From: Neobacillus cucumis
Lineage (GTDB): Bacteria > Bacillota > Bacilli > Bacillales_B > DSM-18226
Length of the DNA: 64,000 nucleotides
Direction: 5' to 3'
Assembly: GCF_016107705.1 (NCBI RefSeq)
Contig: NZ_JAEHGC010000004.1
Location: 62,001-126,000, forward strand
A program made the position numbers and the translations under genes. Shown in pieces: positions 17,354 to 26,738 of this stretch. The notes beneath the pieces were generated by a model, which was not told the origin of the DNA, did not search any database, and was given only the letters and a program-made list of their open reading frames with translations. Each line of letters begins with the position of its first letter. Position 1 is the stretch's first letter.

Positions 17354-18172
17354 TTATCCCAGCAGGTAAGAAATAATATCCATATTCGTACTTTGAAGAG
17401 AGCTTGGCATATCCTCTCGATTTGACTTCAATGTAAAATAAAAAGTTTCGGTCATATCCTGAAACAAGTGGTAGTTTAATAGGCTATTTTCACTTTCTAG
17501 TTTGCTTATTATCTGTTCATAAAATTGTCCCTGCGTCATCCTATCCACTGAACCTAAGTGAAAAATCCCTTTTAGCTTACTTTCAATAATGAATCTGAGT
17601 TGCTTGGCTAATTGAATATCTAAAAGATTGTTACAAACGAGATTGCTGTACACATCGATCACTTTTTGACTCTTTATACTTTCTTTGATTGCATGATATC
17701 TTGGAGAATCCTTCCCCCATATCGCTGGGATTCGGATAATCATGGCTCGCTCAGCTAAAGTTTCTCTCAACATCTTTTCGCATTCAATTTTGAAATTTCC
17801 ATAATCGGATTGGGAAAAAGGTAGATCTGTTTCGGTGTAGGGTCTAGAATAGTCGCCATCAAATACATTTGTGGTAGAAATGAAATACAAACGACTATCC
17901 TTATTGTGTAATTCCGAAGCCAATTCTTTATGAAACTTTAGCTGATGATCATAGTCTCCTCTAAGGCACGATATCACCATGCTTGGTTTGATTGCATGGA
18001 TGATTTCCTTTAGCTTATCGGTTTGCTTAACTTCCAATTGAAACTGCTTACCAACCGGGAGACTGGGTAACGTTGTTGAATAAGTTCCATATACGTCAAA
18101 ACCATCCTTCAATTCATCCGATAAAGCCCTCCCAACAAGACCACTCGCACCAAGAATAAGAACCTTTTCCAT
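17354..18172 (-). CDS. RmlD-like NAD(P)-dependent sugar-nucleotide reductase
   Basis: 272-residue extended SDR. N-terminal dinucleotide loop LGASGLVGRAL, NTase-type core with ISTTNVFDGDYSRPYTETD, YxxxK-like segment YGNFKIECEK, and RIPAIWG, all typical of the dTDP-4-dehydrorhamnose reductase (RmlD) group. The start at 18172 follows GGGGGA by 6 bases; an adjacent ATG one codon earlier is also possible, and the upstream 37 codons of the open frame run into a hairpin repeat. No other rhamnose genes are nearby, so it may act on another substrate. Confidence 0.78.
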   Translation of the reverse strand: MEKVLILGASGLVGRALSDELKDGFDVYGTYSTTLPSLPVGKQFQLEVKQTDKLKEIIHAIKPSMVISCLRGDYDHQLKFHKELASELHNKDSRLYFISTTNVFDGDYSRPYTETDLPFSQSDYGNFKIECEKMLRETLAERAMIIRIPAIWGKDSPRYHAIKESIKSQKVIDVYSNLVCNNLLDIQLAKQLRFIIESKLKGIFHLGSVDRMTQGQFYEQIISKLESENSLLNYHLFQDMTETFYFTLKSNREDMPSSLQSTNMDIISYLLG

Positions 18173-18254
18173 CATACTTCCCCCATTCATCCACATGCTT
18201 TTATAATTAAACGATCGAAAGCAGTAAAAAGATACGCGATTTTCAACTATACTG

Positions 18255-18301
18255 TTCGACAAAAAACGGGAGGTGACAGGCACCACCCGTTTTTTGTCGA
18301 A
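18255..18301. repeat. 47-bp palindromic hairpin repeat, copy 1
   Basis: TTCGACAAAAAACGGG and CCCGTTTTTTGTCGAA arms around GGTGACAGGCACC. Intergenic, between the RmlD-like gene and the DUF3231 pair. Confidence 0.85.
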
Positions 18302-18365
18302 TCTAGCAAAGTTGATGTTTCTGGTAGTTCAATAAGAAAAAGCCATCCCTTTAGGACAGCTGCTG

Positions 18366-18914
18366 TCATTGACTCGGTAAACCGGGGGGATAATAAAGAG
18401 GTGGAACTTTCAGCCACCCTCGTCTTTTCAGAAGGGCTTTCATATTAGATCCAAATGTCATGTATTCCTCTAAAAATTCTACCCAGATCAAACCAACGTC
18501 ATTCCGTCCGCACTCATTGATCGCGGCAGCACAATAGGAAACACCTAAATACATTTTAATCCCAATGCTGTTTGCAAGTTCATCATCGGTTAACTTGACG
18601 CCTGGGGGTACCTTATTTGGGTCTGAAATGGGTTTCGACTCACTTAAAGGCGGTAAAGGTACTCCTTCTGATCGTAAAAAGGCGATCATTATTTCTTTCT
18701 GTGATTTGAGCATGGTTATCGTTTCTTGATAGGCTTTCCTTAATTCAGGGTCCGTTGTACTGTTAATCCCTGCTTCTGAATGTACTTGTTCATCGGCTAT
18801 TTCAGAAAGGAATGACCAGAAAGACATAACCTCTCCAACATGCAGGGGTGGTTTTGGCTCATCGTCCATTAAGGATTGAACTATGTTTTTAACAGCTTCT
18901 AATAGGTCTGGCAC
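18366..18914 (-). CDS. DUF3231 family protein, single-domain form
   Basis: 182 residues, one helical domain. Conserved blocks: PPLHVGEVMSFWSFL, GVPLPP..SKPISDPNKVPPGVKLTDDELAN and the C terminus LLKRRGWLKVPPLYYPPG. GTG at 18914 is chosen since AGGAAGGTG lies 6-8 bases upstream; the start falls 6 bases after the previous gene's stop. Tandem paralogue of that gene, from which it clearly duplicated. Function unknown. Confidence 0.85.
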   Translation of the reverse strand: MPDLLEAVKNIVQSLMDDEPKPPLHVGEVMSFWSFLSEIADEQVHSEAGINSTTDPELRKAYQETITMLKSQKEIMIAFLRSEGVPLPPLSESKPISDPNKVPPGVKLTDDELANSIGIKMYLGVSYCAAAINECGRNDVGLIWVEFLEEYMTFGSNMKALLKRRGWLKVPPLYYPPGLPSQ

Positions 18915-18919
18915 ATTTC

Positions 18920-19477
18920 TCACCTTCCTGTATTCGGGGAACCTGGTGGATGATACGGCGGTGGAGCTTTGAACCACCCGCGTTTTCGCATCAGCGATTT
19001 ATGTGTTGTTAAAAAGGTTATATGTTCCTGTAAAAATTTCCCCCACATGATTCCAACATCGGTACGGATTGTTTGGGCTGAACCAGCGGAACAGTTGGTA
19101 ATCGCCATCGTGATTTTTTTCCTAAGGCTGTTTGCAAGTTCATTATCCGTCAACTTGACACCAAGCGGGACACTATTTGGATCTGAGATGGGTTTGGATT
19201 CACTAGTGGGTGGTAAGGGTACTCCTTCTGACCGCAAAAAAGTTGTAAGCTTCTCTTTCTGCGCTTTAAACATTTCTACTGCTTCATGAAGGGCTTTTCT
19301 TAATTCTGGGTCGGTTGTGCTGTTCATTCCTGCTTCCGTCTGTACCTGTGTCTCCGCGCACAAAGCTAAAAATAACCAGCAAGACATCACCTCACCAACA
19401 TGTAAGGGAGATTTCGGCTCATCGTCCACCAACGATTGCACCGCATTCTTAATAGCTTCAAACACATCGGGGCACAT
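18920..19477 (-). CDS. DUF3231 family protein, single-domain form
   Basis: 185 residues, first of a two-gene operon of DUF3231 paralogues. Blocks SPLHVGEVMSCWLFL, GVPLPPTSESKPISDPNSVP and RKRGWFKAPPPYHPPG parallel those of the following gene almost word for word. ATG at 19477 follows GGAAGGTGG by about 4 bases and aligns with the start of its partner. No membrane segment or signal peptide. Function unknown. Confidence 0.85.
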   Translation of the reverse strand: MCPDVFEAIKNAVQSLVDDEPKSPLHVGEVMSCWLFLALCAETQVQTEAGMNSTTDPELRKALHEAVEMFKAQKEKLTTFLRSEGVPLPPTSESKPISDPNSVPLGVKLTDNELANSLRKKITMAITNCSAGSAQTIRTDVGIMWGKFLQEHITFLTTHKSLMRKRGWFKAPPPYHPPGSPNTGR

Positions 19478-19536
19478 ACTCCACCTTCCTCTCTTTCTGT
19501 TAATTTCTCCCGAAGGTATATTTTTCATACAAATGA

Positions 19537-19583
19537 TTCGACAAAAATCGGGCGGTGCCTGGCACCGCCAGATTTTTGTCGAA
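19537..19583. repeat. 47-bp palindromic hairpin repeat, copy 2
   Basis: TTCGACAAAAATCGGG and the near-complement ending TTTTTGTCGAA around CGGTGCCTGGCACCG. It lies just downstream of the gudP stop codon on the minus strand and can serve as its terminator. Confidence 0.85.
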
Positions 19584-19588
19584 AGCTA

Positions 19589-20908
19589 CTATTTGTTCTC
19601 TGCTAATTCAATTCTTTCTGGTTTGTTTACGATGAAGATATAGGCTAGTGCTCCGATCATCATGACGCTGGCGACAAAGATGAGGGCGCCGTTGAAGGAA
19701 TGGGTTTTAGCGAATATTAATCCGATCACTAATGGTGTAACAATTCCTGCCGTATTCCCGATTGTATTGAAGATACCGCCGGTTAAACCAACCAATTCTT
19801 TCGGTGCCATATCACCGACAAGGGACCAAGTAATCCCTGCCATTCCTTTTGCGAAAAAGGAGAGAGTCATAATAATGATAATAATCGAAATATTTGAAGT
19901 GTAGTTCGCTAATACGATGCTGCTCGACAATAGAAATCCTGCAATGATTGGAGTTTTACGTGCAACAGCAAGTGTTTTTCCTTTTTTCAATAAGGTGTCA
20001 GAAAGAAATCCTCCGAAAAGCCCTCCAAAAAATGCTCCCACATACGGGATCGATGCGGCAAAACCGGTTTGAATAAGGGTCAAGCCTTTCTCTTCTACAA
20101 GATACGTAGGGAACCAAGATAAGAAAAACCATACAATTGTATTCATTGCGTACTGGCCAATATAAATTCCAGCCATTTGTCTGTTGGTCAACAATAAGCG
20201 GACATCAGACCATTTCCATTTTCGTTTTTGTTCTTCATTGGCGAGTCCACCGCCTGAGTTAATATAATCAATTTCTGCTTGATTGACACGTGGATGATTA
20301 TAAGGTTCACGGACAAACTTAAACCATAGGATGGCCATCAGGACCCCTGCTCCTCCTGATACCCAAAATACATGACTCCAGCCAAAATCTTTTAAAATCC
20401 ATGTCATAACGGGTGTAAAAAGTGCTAATCCAAAAAATTGTGCGGAGTTATAAATCGATACGGCCCTTCCACGTTCATGCTGCGGAAACCACATGGTGGT
20501 TAATCGGCTGTTTCCTGGAAAGGATGGAGCTTCCATGATCCCAACTAAGAATCTTAAAATGAATAATCCAACTAACGTGCTAATAAATCCTTGGAAAAAC
20601 GTACAAGCAGACCATAGCAATAAGGCAATTCCATAAACATTTCGTGCGCCAAATCGATCCAGCAGCCACCCGCCTGGGATGTTAAAAATCGTGTACGCCC
20701 AGTTAAAGGCGGAAAAAGCAATTCCCATTTTTACCGCGTCAAAAGCGAGATCTTCTCGCATGACGGGAGCAGCGATACCGAGAGCAGAACGGTCGATATA
20801 GTTAATAATTGTAACGATAAATAACATGGAAAGGATCAAATATCGGACTTTAGATTGTTTAAGGTTCTGACCCTCAGGGCTAATCCGTTGAGCACTGCTA
20901 TTATTCAT
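19589..20908 (-). CDS. gudP: MFS hexarate (glucarate/galactarate) transporter
   Basis: 439-residue, 12-helix major facilitator of the anion:cation symporter (ACS) branch. The N-terminal INYIDRSALGIAAPVM and the loop GGWLLDRFGARN are typical of the GudP/GarP/ExuT group. It should import D-glucarate and/or galactarate by proton symport. It is the last gene of the hexarate set, about 90 bp behind a glucarate dehydratase gene on the same strand. Substrate is inferred from neighbours and family. Confidence 0.88.
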   Translation of the reverse strand: MNNSSAQRISPEGQNLKQSKVRYLILSMLFIVTIINYIDRSALGIAAPVMREDLAFDAVKMGIAFSAFNWAYTIFNIPGGWLLDRFGARNVYGIALLLWSACTFFQGFISTLVGLFILRFLVGIMEAPSFPGNSRLTTMWFPQHERGRAVSIYNSAQFFGLALFTPVMTWILKDFGWSHVFWVSGGAGVLMAILWFKFVREPYNHPRVNQAEIDYINSGGGLANEEQKRKWKWSDVRLLLTNRQMAGIYIGQYAMNTIVWFFLSWFPTYLVEEKGLTLIQTGFAASIPYVGAFFGGLFGGFLSDTLLKKGKTLAVARKTPIIAGFLLSSSIVLANYTSNISIIIIIMTLSFFAKGMAGITWSLVGDMAPKELVGLTGGIFNTIGNTAGIVTPLVIGLIFAKTHSFNGALIFVASVMMIGALAYIFIVNKPERIELAENK

Positions 20909-20996
20909 TAAGATTTCCTCCTATTCTTTGAAAACATGAATCTACTTTTATTTTTTAACTGTATGGATGTCATGGTTGTTTTCAAACTGCGCACGG

Positions 20997-22346
20997 TTAT
21001 CTCACCAAGCACGGTTTCTTGGAATGGTATTGCCAATCTTTAATGAGATATTGCATCGAAATGGTATCATCACGATCGTGGTACGGTAATTGACGATATA
21101 ATTCATTTGCTTTCATGACTTTATCCATATTGATTTCCACACCCAAACCAGGTCGATCCGGCAGTTTAATGACTCCATCTCTTATTTGCATCGGATTGTC
21201 GCATAATTCCTGACCATCCTGCCAAATATAGTGGGTATCAATCGGCGAGATATTTCCTGGTGCGGCAGCTGCAACTTGTGCAAAGGCTGCTAAGGTAATA
21301 TCAAAGTGGTTATTGGAGTGGGATCCCCATGTTAATCCCCAGTCCTTCAATAGATACGCCATCCGAATGCTTCCATTTAATGTCCAGAAATGAGGGTCAG
21401 CTAACACAATATCGACTGCTCTTAGTGCTGCAGCATGATGGAATTGGCGCCAATTGGTTGCAATCATATTGGTCGCAACTGGCAGACCTGTTGCATCCTT
21501 AAATTCAGCCATGATCTCACGGCTCGAGAATCCAGCTTCAGGACCGCATGGGTCTTCAATATAGGCTAGAATATCATGTTTTCCTTTGCAAAGCCTTATG
21601 GCTTCTTCTAAGGACCAAGCCCCGTTTGGATCTAGATTAATTCTTGCCTCAGGGAAGGCTTCATATAGCGCTTGAATCGCTTCCATTTCTTCCTCGCCGC
21701 TCAACACCCCTCCTTTTAATTTGAAATTCGTAAATCCATAACGACTATGGGCTGCTTTTGCTTGAGAAACAATTCCTTCAGCCGTTAAGGTTTCCATTCG
21801 TCTTACACGATCCCAGTCATCCTTCCATTCGGTTTCGCGTAAATAAGGAAGATTCATTTTTTCACTATCTGCGATATAGAATAGATATCCTAAGAACGGA
21901 ACTTCTGTCCGCTGCAGACCACCATCGCCGAGCAGAGCGGCGATGGGTTGGTTCACAAATTTTCCGAGTAAGTCCATCATCGCGCATTCAACCGCGGCTT
22001 CTGCCTGGACGACAAACTTCAAATTGGCTAAATTTAATCCTTGTAACCCTTCACCAGAGTCACCTTTTACACTTAAGCCTCTGCTCCGTATGGCCGTAAG
22101 GCAGCCTCGATAATTGGCAATTTCTTGGCCTACGACAAACGGGCGATAGCTTTCTAGCATTCTTGTAATGTCTTCGCCGCCATGAATCTCACCGATTCCC
22201 TTATTTCCCGTTTCATCTTCCAAGATGACAATATTACGGGTGAAAAAAGGTCCATGACAGCCGCTTAATGTCAGCAGTGCACTATCATATCCGGCAACGG
22301 GAATCACTTTCATATCTGTAATGATGGGGGATCCTTGTCTTCTCAT
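20997..22346 (-). CDS. Glucarate dehydratase family protein (second paralogue)
   Basis: 449-residue enolase-superfamily enzyme. The catalytic FKLKGG lysines, metal-binding segments NLDPNGAW and YIEDPCGPE, ATNMIAT and the catalytic His in SHSNNHFD are intact, so dehydration of D-glucarate to 5-keto-4-deoxyglucarate is expected. It is clearly diverged from the paralogue at 26739-28097, which looks closer to B. subtilis GudD; this copy may prefer another hexarate such as L-idarate. Start at 22346: AGGAAGG lies about 10 bases upstream; the longer frame would include a cre-like operator as coding sequence. Precedes gudP. Confidence 0.85.
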   Translation of the reverse strand: MRRQGSPIITDMKVIPVAGYDSALLTLSGCHGPFFTRNIVILEDETGNKGIGEIHGGEDITRMLESYRPFVVGQEIANYRGCLTAIRSRGLSVKGDSGEGLQGLNLANLKFVVQAEAAVECAMMDLLGKFVNQPIAALLGDGGLQRTEVPFLGYLFYIADSEKMNLPYLRETEWKDDWDRVRRMETLTAEGIVSQAKAAHSRYGFTNFKLKGGVLSGEEEMEAIQALYEAFPEARINLDPNGAWSLEEAIRLCKGKHDILAYIEDPCGPEAGFSSREIMAEFKDATGLPVATNMIATNWRQFHHAAALRAVDIVLADPHFWTLNGSIRMAYLLKDWGLTWGSHSNNHFDITLAAFAQVAAAAPGNISPIDTHYIWQDGQELCDNPMQIRDGVIKLPDRPGLGVEINMDKVMKANELYRQLPYHDRDDTISMQYLIKDWQYHSKKPCLVR

Positions 22347-22391
22347 TGCATACCATCCTTCCTGGCTTGATTCATTTTTTAAAAAGTCCAG

Positions 22392-22405
22392 TGACAGCGC
22401 TGTCA
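22392..22405. promoter_or_regulatory. cre-like palindrome upstream of the second glucarate dehydratase gene
   Basis: TGACAGCGCTGTCA is a perfect 14-bp palindrome, 46 bp before the start codon. It keeps the TG..CG..CA skeleton of CcpA-binding cre sites. Carbon catabolite repression of a sugar-acid operon would be expected. Confidence 0.45.
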
Positions 22406-22421
22406 ATTTCGTATGCGGTTT

Positions 22422-22460
22422 ACGACAGGAGATTTTTCAGAAGAAAAATACTCATGTCGT
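22422..22460. other. Hairpin between garD and the second glucarate dehydratase gene
   Basis: ACGACA pairs with TGTCGT and, inside it, ATTTTTC with GAAAAAT. It may be an attenuator, processing site or weak terminator that separates the two halves of the cluster. Confidence 0.4.
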
Positions 22461-22547
22461 TTGTAGATTGTTGATTTTTAAAGCATCGCAGATAAACCAT
22501 TTTGAATGTGTAATTTTACACCTGAATGGTTCATTTATTTAGTATTT

Positions 22548-24083
22548 TCACGTAATCGGAGCTGGATTAAACAAGGCTAAGTCATTGTGCAATCCCCAAT
22601 GCTCTGTCCATGTTTTCTTTTGGCCGCTTGCCACTTCCAAAATAAAGTGGAAAATCTCCCAGCCTACTTCTTCGATCGTTCTTTCACCAGTTGCAATCGT
22701 GCCAGCATTGATATCAATCAAATCGTCCCAATGCTCTGCCAATGCGTTCCGGGTAGCCACCTTCACGACAGGGGCCATAGCCAGTCCATAAGGCGTCCCT
22801 CTTCCAGTTGTAAACACTTGAAGATGCATCCCCGAAGCCAGCTGCAACGTTCCACAGACAAAATCACTGGCAGGTGTGGCGGCAAAAAGTAACCCTTTTT
22901 CCTTCGCCTTCTCACCAGGAGCCAGGACGCCGGAAATCGGACTTTTCCCTGACTTTGCAATCGAACCCAATGATTTTTCCACTACATTGGCTAATCCACC
23001 CTTTTTATTCCCTGGAGACGGGTTCGCTGATCTGTCTACTTCGCCTCTGGACAGATACTGATCATACCATTCCATTTCACGAATTAATGCATTTCCTACT
23101 TCTTCATTGACCGCTCGCGGTGTTAATAAATGGATCGCATCGCGTACTTCGGTTACCTCTGAAAATAAGACCGTTGCACCAGAGCGAACCAATAAATCGG
23201 CTGCATAACCAACGGCTGGATTCGCGGTGACACCTGAGAAGGCGTCACTTCCTCCGCATTGCAGGCCGATGACGAGATCGGAAACCGGACAGGTTTCCCG
23301 TTTCCTTGTGTTTAATCGGATTAATCTCTCTTCCGCCATTTCCATAATCGATTGAACCATGCCCATCATCCCCTGCTGATCTTGAAGGGAAAGGATATCG
23401 GCTTCATTCCGGTCCGGAGTGATTCGAATTGGAGAGAGCTTTTCACATCCTAGACCAATCACCATTGCTTCTCCCCCAAAATTCGGGTGTTTGGCTAGGT
23501 TGGTAATCGTTCGAATGGGAATTACTGCTTCAGGGGCGTTGATTGCCACCCCGCATCCATAACTATGGTTTAATGCCACAACATCATCCACATTCGGATA
23601 CTTCGGTAAAATCTCTGCTTTTATTTTTCGAACAACAAAATCAAGAACACCGACCACACATTGAACGCTTGTGGTAATTCCTAAGATATTCTTGGTTCCG
23701 GCACTGCCGTCCGGATTCCGAAACCCTTGAAACGTATATCCTTCTAATGGAGGCAGCGCTTCGGGAACCTGATTGGCGATTGGCAACTCGTTTAAATTGG
23801 GAGAGGCCGGCAGTTTTACCAGGGACTCTTCCACCCAGCTGCCTTTCTGAATGAAGGCAGCTGCATAACCAATTACTTCTCCATAGCGGATAATTGCTTC
23901 GTCTTCCTGGATATCAGCTAAAGCGACTTTATGCCCCTGAGGGATTCTGTCGATCAGTTGGAGTCCACAAGAGAAAACTGTCCCAGGTTCTAAGCCCCCC
24001 GTATTCACGACGATGGCGACATTATCTTTTTCATTTACTTGAATATAAAGAGGTGTTTCTTTTACCTTCGTTTTCAAGTTCAT
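22548..24083 (-). CDS. garD: Galactarate dehydratase
   Basis: 511-residue UxaA-family D-galactarate dehydratase, converting galactarate to 5-keto-4-deoxyglucarate. The N-terminal SAF-like domain (about 1-95) is followed by the catalytic part with [52 protein letters not shown] and [20 protein letters not shown]; the Cys and His residues that bind the metal are present. Length equals the B. subtilis enzyme (about 510). It lies 15 bp after the semialdehyde dehydrogenase gene, so they are co-transcribed. Confidence 0.92.
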   Translation of the reverse strand: MNLKTKVKETPLYIQVNEKDNVAIVVNTGGLEPGTVFSCGLQLIDRIPQGHKVALADIQEDEAIIRYGEVIGYAAAFIQKGSWVEESLVKLPASPNLNELPIANQVPEALPPLEGYTFQGFRNPDGSAGTKNILGITTSVQCVVGVLDFVVRKIKAEILPKYPNVDDVVALNHSYGCGVAINAPEAVIPIRTITNLAKHPNFGGEAMVIGLGCEKLSPIRITPDRNEADILSLQDQQGMMGMVQSIMEMAEERLIRLNTRKRETCPVSDLVIGLQCGGSDAFSGVTANPAVGYAADLLVRSGATVLFSEVTEVRDAIHLLTPRAVNEEVGNALIREMEWYDQYLSRGEVDRSANPSPGNKKGGLANVVEKSLGSIAKSGKSPISGVLAPGEKAKEKGLLFAATPASDFVCGTLQLASGMHLQVFTTGRGTPYGLAMAPVVKVATRNALAEHWDDLIDINAGTIATGERTIEEVGWEIFHFILEVASGQKKTWTEHWGLHNDLALFNPAPIT

Positions 24084-24098
24084 GGTCCTCCCGTATTT

Positions 24099-25562
24099 TT
24101 ATTTAACAAAAACTGTTTTAATCGATGTAAAGAACTCTTTTGCGGCTTCTCCTTGTTCACGGGAATGTGAGCTGGAGTTTTTCATGCCACCGAATGGCGC
24201 CTGCAGTTCCACCCCGGCACTTTCTGCATTGACCCGAATCAACCCTGCTTCCATATCGCTGACGAAGGATAGCAGATTCTGAATATTTGTGGTAAAAATC
24301 GAAGCGCTCAAGCCATACTGCACATTGTTCGCAATCTTCAGGGCATCCTCTACGGATTCAGCCTTCAAGAGGGCGATGACTGGTCCAAAGATTTCTTCCT
24401 GGACAATCGCCATATCCTCTGTACAATGATCAAAGATGGTTGGTTCTACATAGAAGCCGTTCGCCAAATCCCCTTCTACCACGCGTTTTCCGCCGGTAAG
24501 CAGTTCAGCGCCTTCTTCGAGCCCTTTCTCTATGTAAGATAGAACGGTGTTAAGTTGGCTTTGACTTGCACTTGGCCCCATCCATACCGTGCTGTCAAGT
24601 CCATTTCCAATTGTAATCTCTTGTGTTTTTTGCACAAGTTTTTCTTTGAATTCTTCGTAAATTCCCTGCTCTACAATCACGCGGCTGGTTGCCGTACATT
24701 TTTGCCCAGTGGAACGGAACGCACCGGCAATGACCGCTTCTACTGCGAAGTCAAGATCGGCATCTGCTGCCACAATCACTGGGTTTTTCCCGCCCATTTC
24801 CAGCTGGTATTTGGCCCCGCGCTGTAAGGCAGCCTGCCCGATTCTTTTTCCAACACCGTTTGAACCGGTAAAGGTAATCCCGTTAATATCCTCATGATCG
24901 GCGATCCCTTGTCCAATCACGCTTCCTGGTCCTGTGACCATATTCACGACCCCAGCAGGGAAACCTGCTTCTTCAAAGCACTCGATGATTTTTGCAAGGG
25001 TAACAGCGGTTTCCGTTGCAGGCTTGACGACAATCGTATTCCCGTAAACTAGTGCCGGTGCCATTTTCCAAATCGGAATCGCAATCGGGAAATTCCATGG
25101 TGTGATCACCCCTACAACCCCAAGCGGAACACGTGTTGTAAACATCAGTGCGCTGCTGTCAGTGGATGGAATCACATCGCCTACTTTGCGCATGCCTTCC
25201 CCTGCATAATACTTTAGGATGGCAATGCCGCGTGCGGTTTCCCCTTTTGTTTCGGCAAAGGTTTTTCCCATTTCTCTTGTTGCGCATTCAGCAATCTCAT
25301 CGATCCGTTTTTCAAGAATTGCAGCTGCTTTAAAGAGGTACTCGCCGCGCGCCGCACCTGAAAGTTTGCGCCAGTTCTCTTTGGCTTGTTTCGCGGCGTT
25401 GACCGCACGGTTTAAATCATCCTCGGTTGATTTTTGTACATAGCCGACAATTTCTTGGCTGTCGGCTGGATTGATACTTTTTTCTACTTCATTAGAAGCT
25501 GAAGCAATCCATTCACCGTTAATATAGTTAAGATAGGTTTTTGTTTGAACAGTTGTGGTCAT
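24099..25562 (-). CDS. 2,5-dioxovalerate (alpha-ketoglutarate semialdehyde) dehydrogenase
   Basis: 487-residue NAD(P)-dependent aldehyde dehydrogenase with catalytic Cys289 ([11 protein letters not shown]), general base Glu255 (LEMGGKNP) and the NAD loop [10 protein letters not shown]. Placed between kdgD and garD, it should oxidise the 2,5-dioxovalerate made by KdgD to 2-oxoglutarate, completing hexarate breakdown; B. subtilis ycbD (gucD) has this role and position. The start abuts the kdgD stop codon, showing tight coupling. Confidence 0.9.
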   Translation of the reverse strand: MTTTVQTKTYLNYINGEWIASASNEVEKSINPADSQEIVGYVQKSTEDDLNRAVNAAKQAKENWRKLSGAARGEYLFKAAAILEKRIDEIAECATREMGKTFAETKGETARGIAILKYYAGEGMRKVGDVIPSTDSSALMFTTRVPLGVVGVITPWNFPIAIPIWKMAPALVYGNTIVVKPATETAVTLAKIIECFEEAGFPAGVVNMVTGPGSVIGQGIADHEDINGITFTGSNGVGKRIGQAALQRGAKYQLEMGGKNPVIVAADADLDFAVEAVIAGAFRSTGQKCTATSRVIVEQGIYEEFKEKLVQKTQEITIGNGLDSTVWMGPSASQSQLNTVLSYIEKGLEEGAELLTGGKRVVEGDLANGFYVEPTIFDHCTEDMAIVQEEIFGPVIALLKAESVEDALKIANNVQYGLSASIFTTNIQNLLSFVSDMEAGLIRVNAESAGVELQAPFGGMKNSSSHSREQGEAAKEFFTSIKTVFVK

Positions 25563-26507
25563 CTATAAGTCTCCTTTTATGGATTGGACGAGTATGTTTT
25601 TTGGATATAGATCGATTGCTTTGTTCAAAATCGATTCTAGTTCTCTATAATGTTCTTTTTCTACCGGAAGAATTGGAAGTCTTACCGTTTCCCCGACTGG
25701 CAATCCCATAATTTCCATACCTGCTTTAATCAGTGATACCGCATAGCCCTTGCGCTGGCGGCGAATATTATTAATAGGTAAGATCACTTGTTGTAATATG
25801 TCTTGTACGACTTCCCGCTCCCCGTTCAATAGCGCTTGGTAAAACTTCCTCGAGATGTGCGGGATGTAATTCGAAATCGCTGAAGAGTAAGAGTCAAAGC
25901 CAAGTGGAATAAAAGCCGGCATGGTAACTTCCGCTAATGGCATTCCATTCAGCCAGCTAAAGCGCTTTCCAAATGTTTGGGTTAGAATCGTATTTAGCTC
26001 CATATCTCCTAAACCATCTTTCACTCCGACGACCTGAGGGACTTCTGCCAGCGCTTCCAATGCAGAAACGGATAAAGAAACCTGATCGCGCTGATAGACA
26101 ATCGCATTTAAATCCGTACTTTCCGCAATTGTTTTAAAATAACCCGCTAAGCCTTGCTGTTCCCCTGCCACTAGATATGGAGGCAGGATCAAATAGCCAT
26201 CTGCCCCTTTGTCTGCCGAAATCTTCGCGAACTCTAAGGACGTTTGAATATTGCCGCCAACTCCTGTGTACACCGGTACCTTTCCGCCTGTAACAGCTAC
26301 GGCCACATCTACCATTGCTTCATATTCATCTTTCGTTATGGATTGATATTCTCCAGCTCCACAGGCTACAAAGATTGCTTCAAGCCCTTCATCTAATAAA
26401 AATTGAATATTCGTAGCAAGTCCCTTTTCATCAAGTTGGTTGTTTTCGGTAAAAGGCGCAACTGGAAATCCCAAAATTCCTGTTGGAGCCTTACGTGTTG
26501 TCGTCAT
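25563..26507 (-). CDS. kdgD: 5-dehydro-4-deoxyglucarate dehydratase
   Basis: 314-residue DHDPS/NAL-family lyase. Schiff-base Lys163 (VVGVKDGLGDME) and Tyr138 (IVYQRD) are in place. It dehydrates and decarboxylates 5-keto-4-deoxyglucarate to 2,5-dioxovalerate. First gene of the minus-strand hexarate operon (kdgD, aldehyde dehydrogenase, garD, then the second glucarate dehydratase gene and gudP). AGGAGG lies 7 bases before the ATG, and a near-consensus promoter with an embedded operator is found 40-70 bp upstream. Confidence 0.92.
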   Translation of the reverse strand: MTTTRKAPTGILGFPVAPFTENNQLDEKGLATNIQFLLDEGLEAIFVACGAGEYQSITKDEYEAMVDVAVAVTGGKVPVYTGVGGNIQTSLEFAKISADKGADGYLILPPYLVAGEQQGLAGYFKTIAESTDLNAIVYQRDQVSLSVSALEALAEVPQVVGVKDGLGDMELNTILTQTFGKRFSWLNGMPLAEVTMPAFIPLGFDSYSSAISNYIPHISRKFYQALLNGEREVVQDILQQVILPINNIRRQRKGYAVSLIKAGMEIMGLPVGETVRLPILPVEKEHYRELESILNKAIDLYPKNILVQSIKGDL

Positions 26508-26544
26508 CCTTGTTCCTCCTTTTTGTTTGGTTGTTTGTTTGTTT

Positions 26545-26575
26545 TATTGTAAGACAAATAAATTGATCGGTCAAT
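26545..26575 (-). promoter_or_regulatory. kdgD promoter with overlapping GntR-type operator
   Basis: On the minus strand TTGACC, a 17-base spacer and TACAAT form a good vegetative promoter. TTGTCTTACAA (26547-26557), a perfect TTGT-N3-ACAA palindrome, overlaps the -10 hexamer, so a bound GntR protein would block it. The adjacent AATTGA..TCAATT palindrome overlaps the -35 element. Confidence 0.65.
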
Positions 26576-26608
26576 TATTTATTTTCAGAAATTTAAAAAT
26601 GAAATGAT

Positions 26609-26636
26609 TGACAAACAATTTTATTTGTCTTACCAT
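26609..26636 (+). promoter_or_regulatory. gudD promoter with overlapping GntR-type operator
   Basis: TTGACA, a 17-base spacer and TACCAT. TTGTCTTACCA (26625-26635) lies across the spacer end and -10 hexamer, in exactly the same position as its counterpart in the divergent kdgD promoter. The shared 14-mer TTTATTTGTCTTAC appears in both. Confidence 0.65.
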
Positions 26637-26676
26637 TTGGGAAAATAAGATGTTTACTGCCCCTTCTTTCATATTT

Positions 26677-26690
26677 TGTAACCGGTCTCT
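26677..26690 (+). promoter_or_regulatory. Possible cre site in the gudD leader
   Basis: TGTAACCGGTCTCT matches the cre consensus TGWnAnCGnTnWCA except at the last base. It lies downstream of the predicted promoter, a usual roadblock position for CcpA. Weak on its own. Confidence 0.3.
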
Positions 26691-26738
26691 TTTTGAAAGA
26701 AGGTAAGAAATGTTCTACTAATAAAAGGAGTGATCGAA

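Noticed and set aside
22346..22406. Longer N terminus for the second glucarate dehydratase
   Set aside because: It would turn the cre-like palindrome into coding sequence; an internal ATG has the ribosome binding site and matches family starts.
22497..22531. Terminator for garD (AACCATT/AATGGTT hairpin)
   Set aside because: No T-run follows on the minus strand, and the loop is large.
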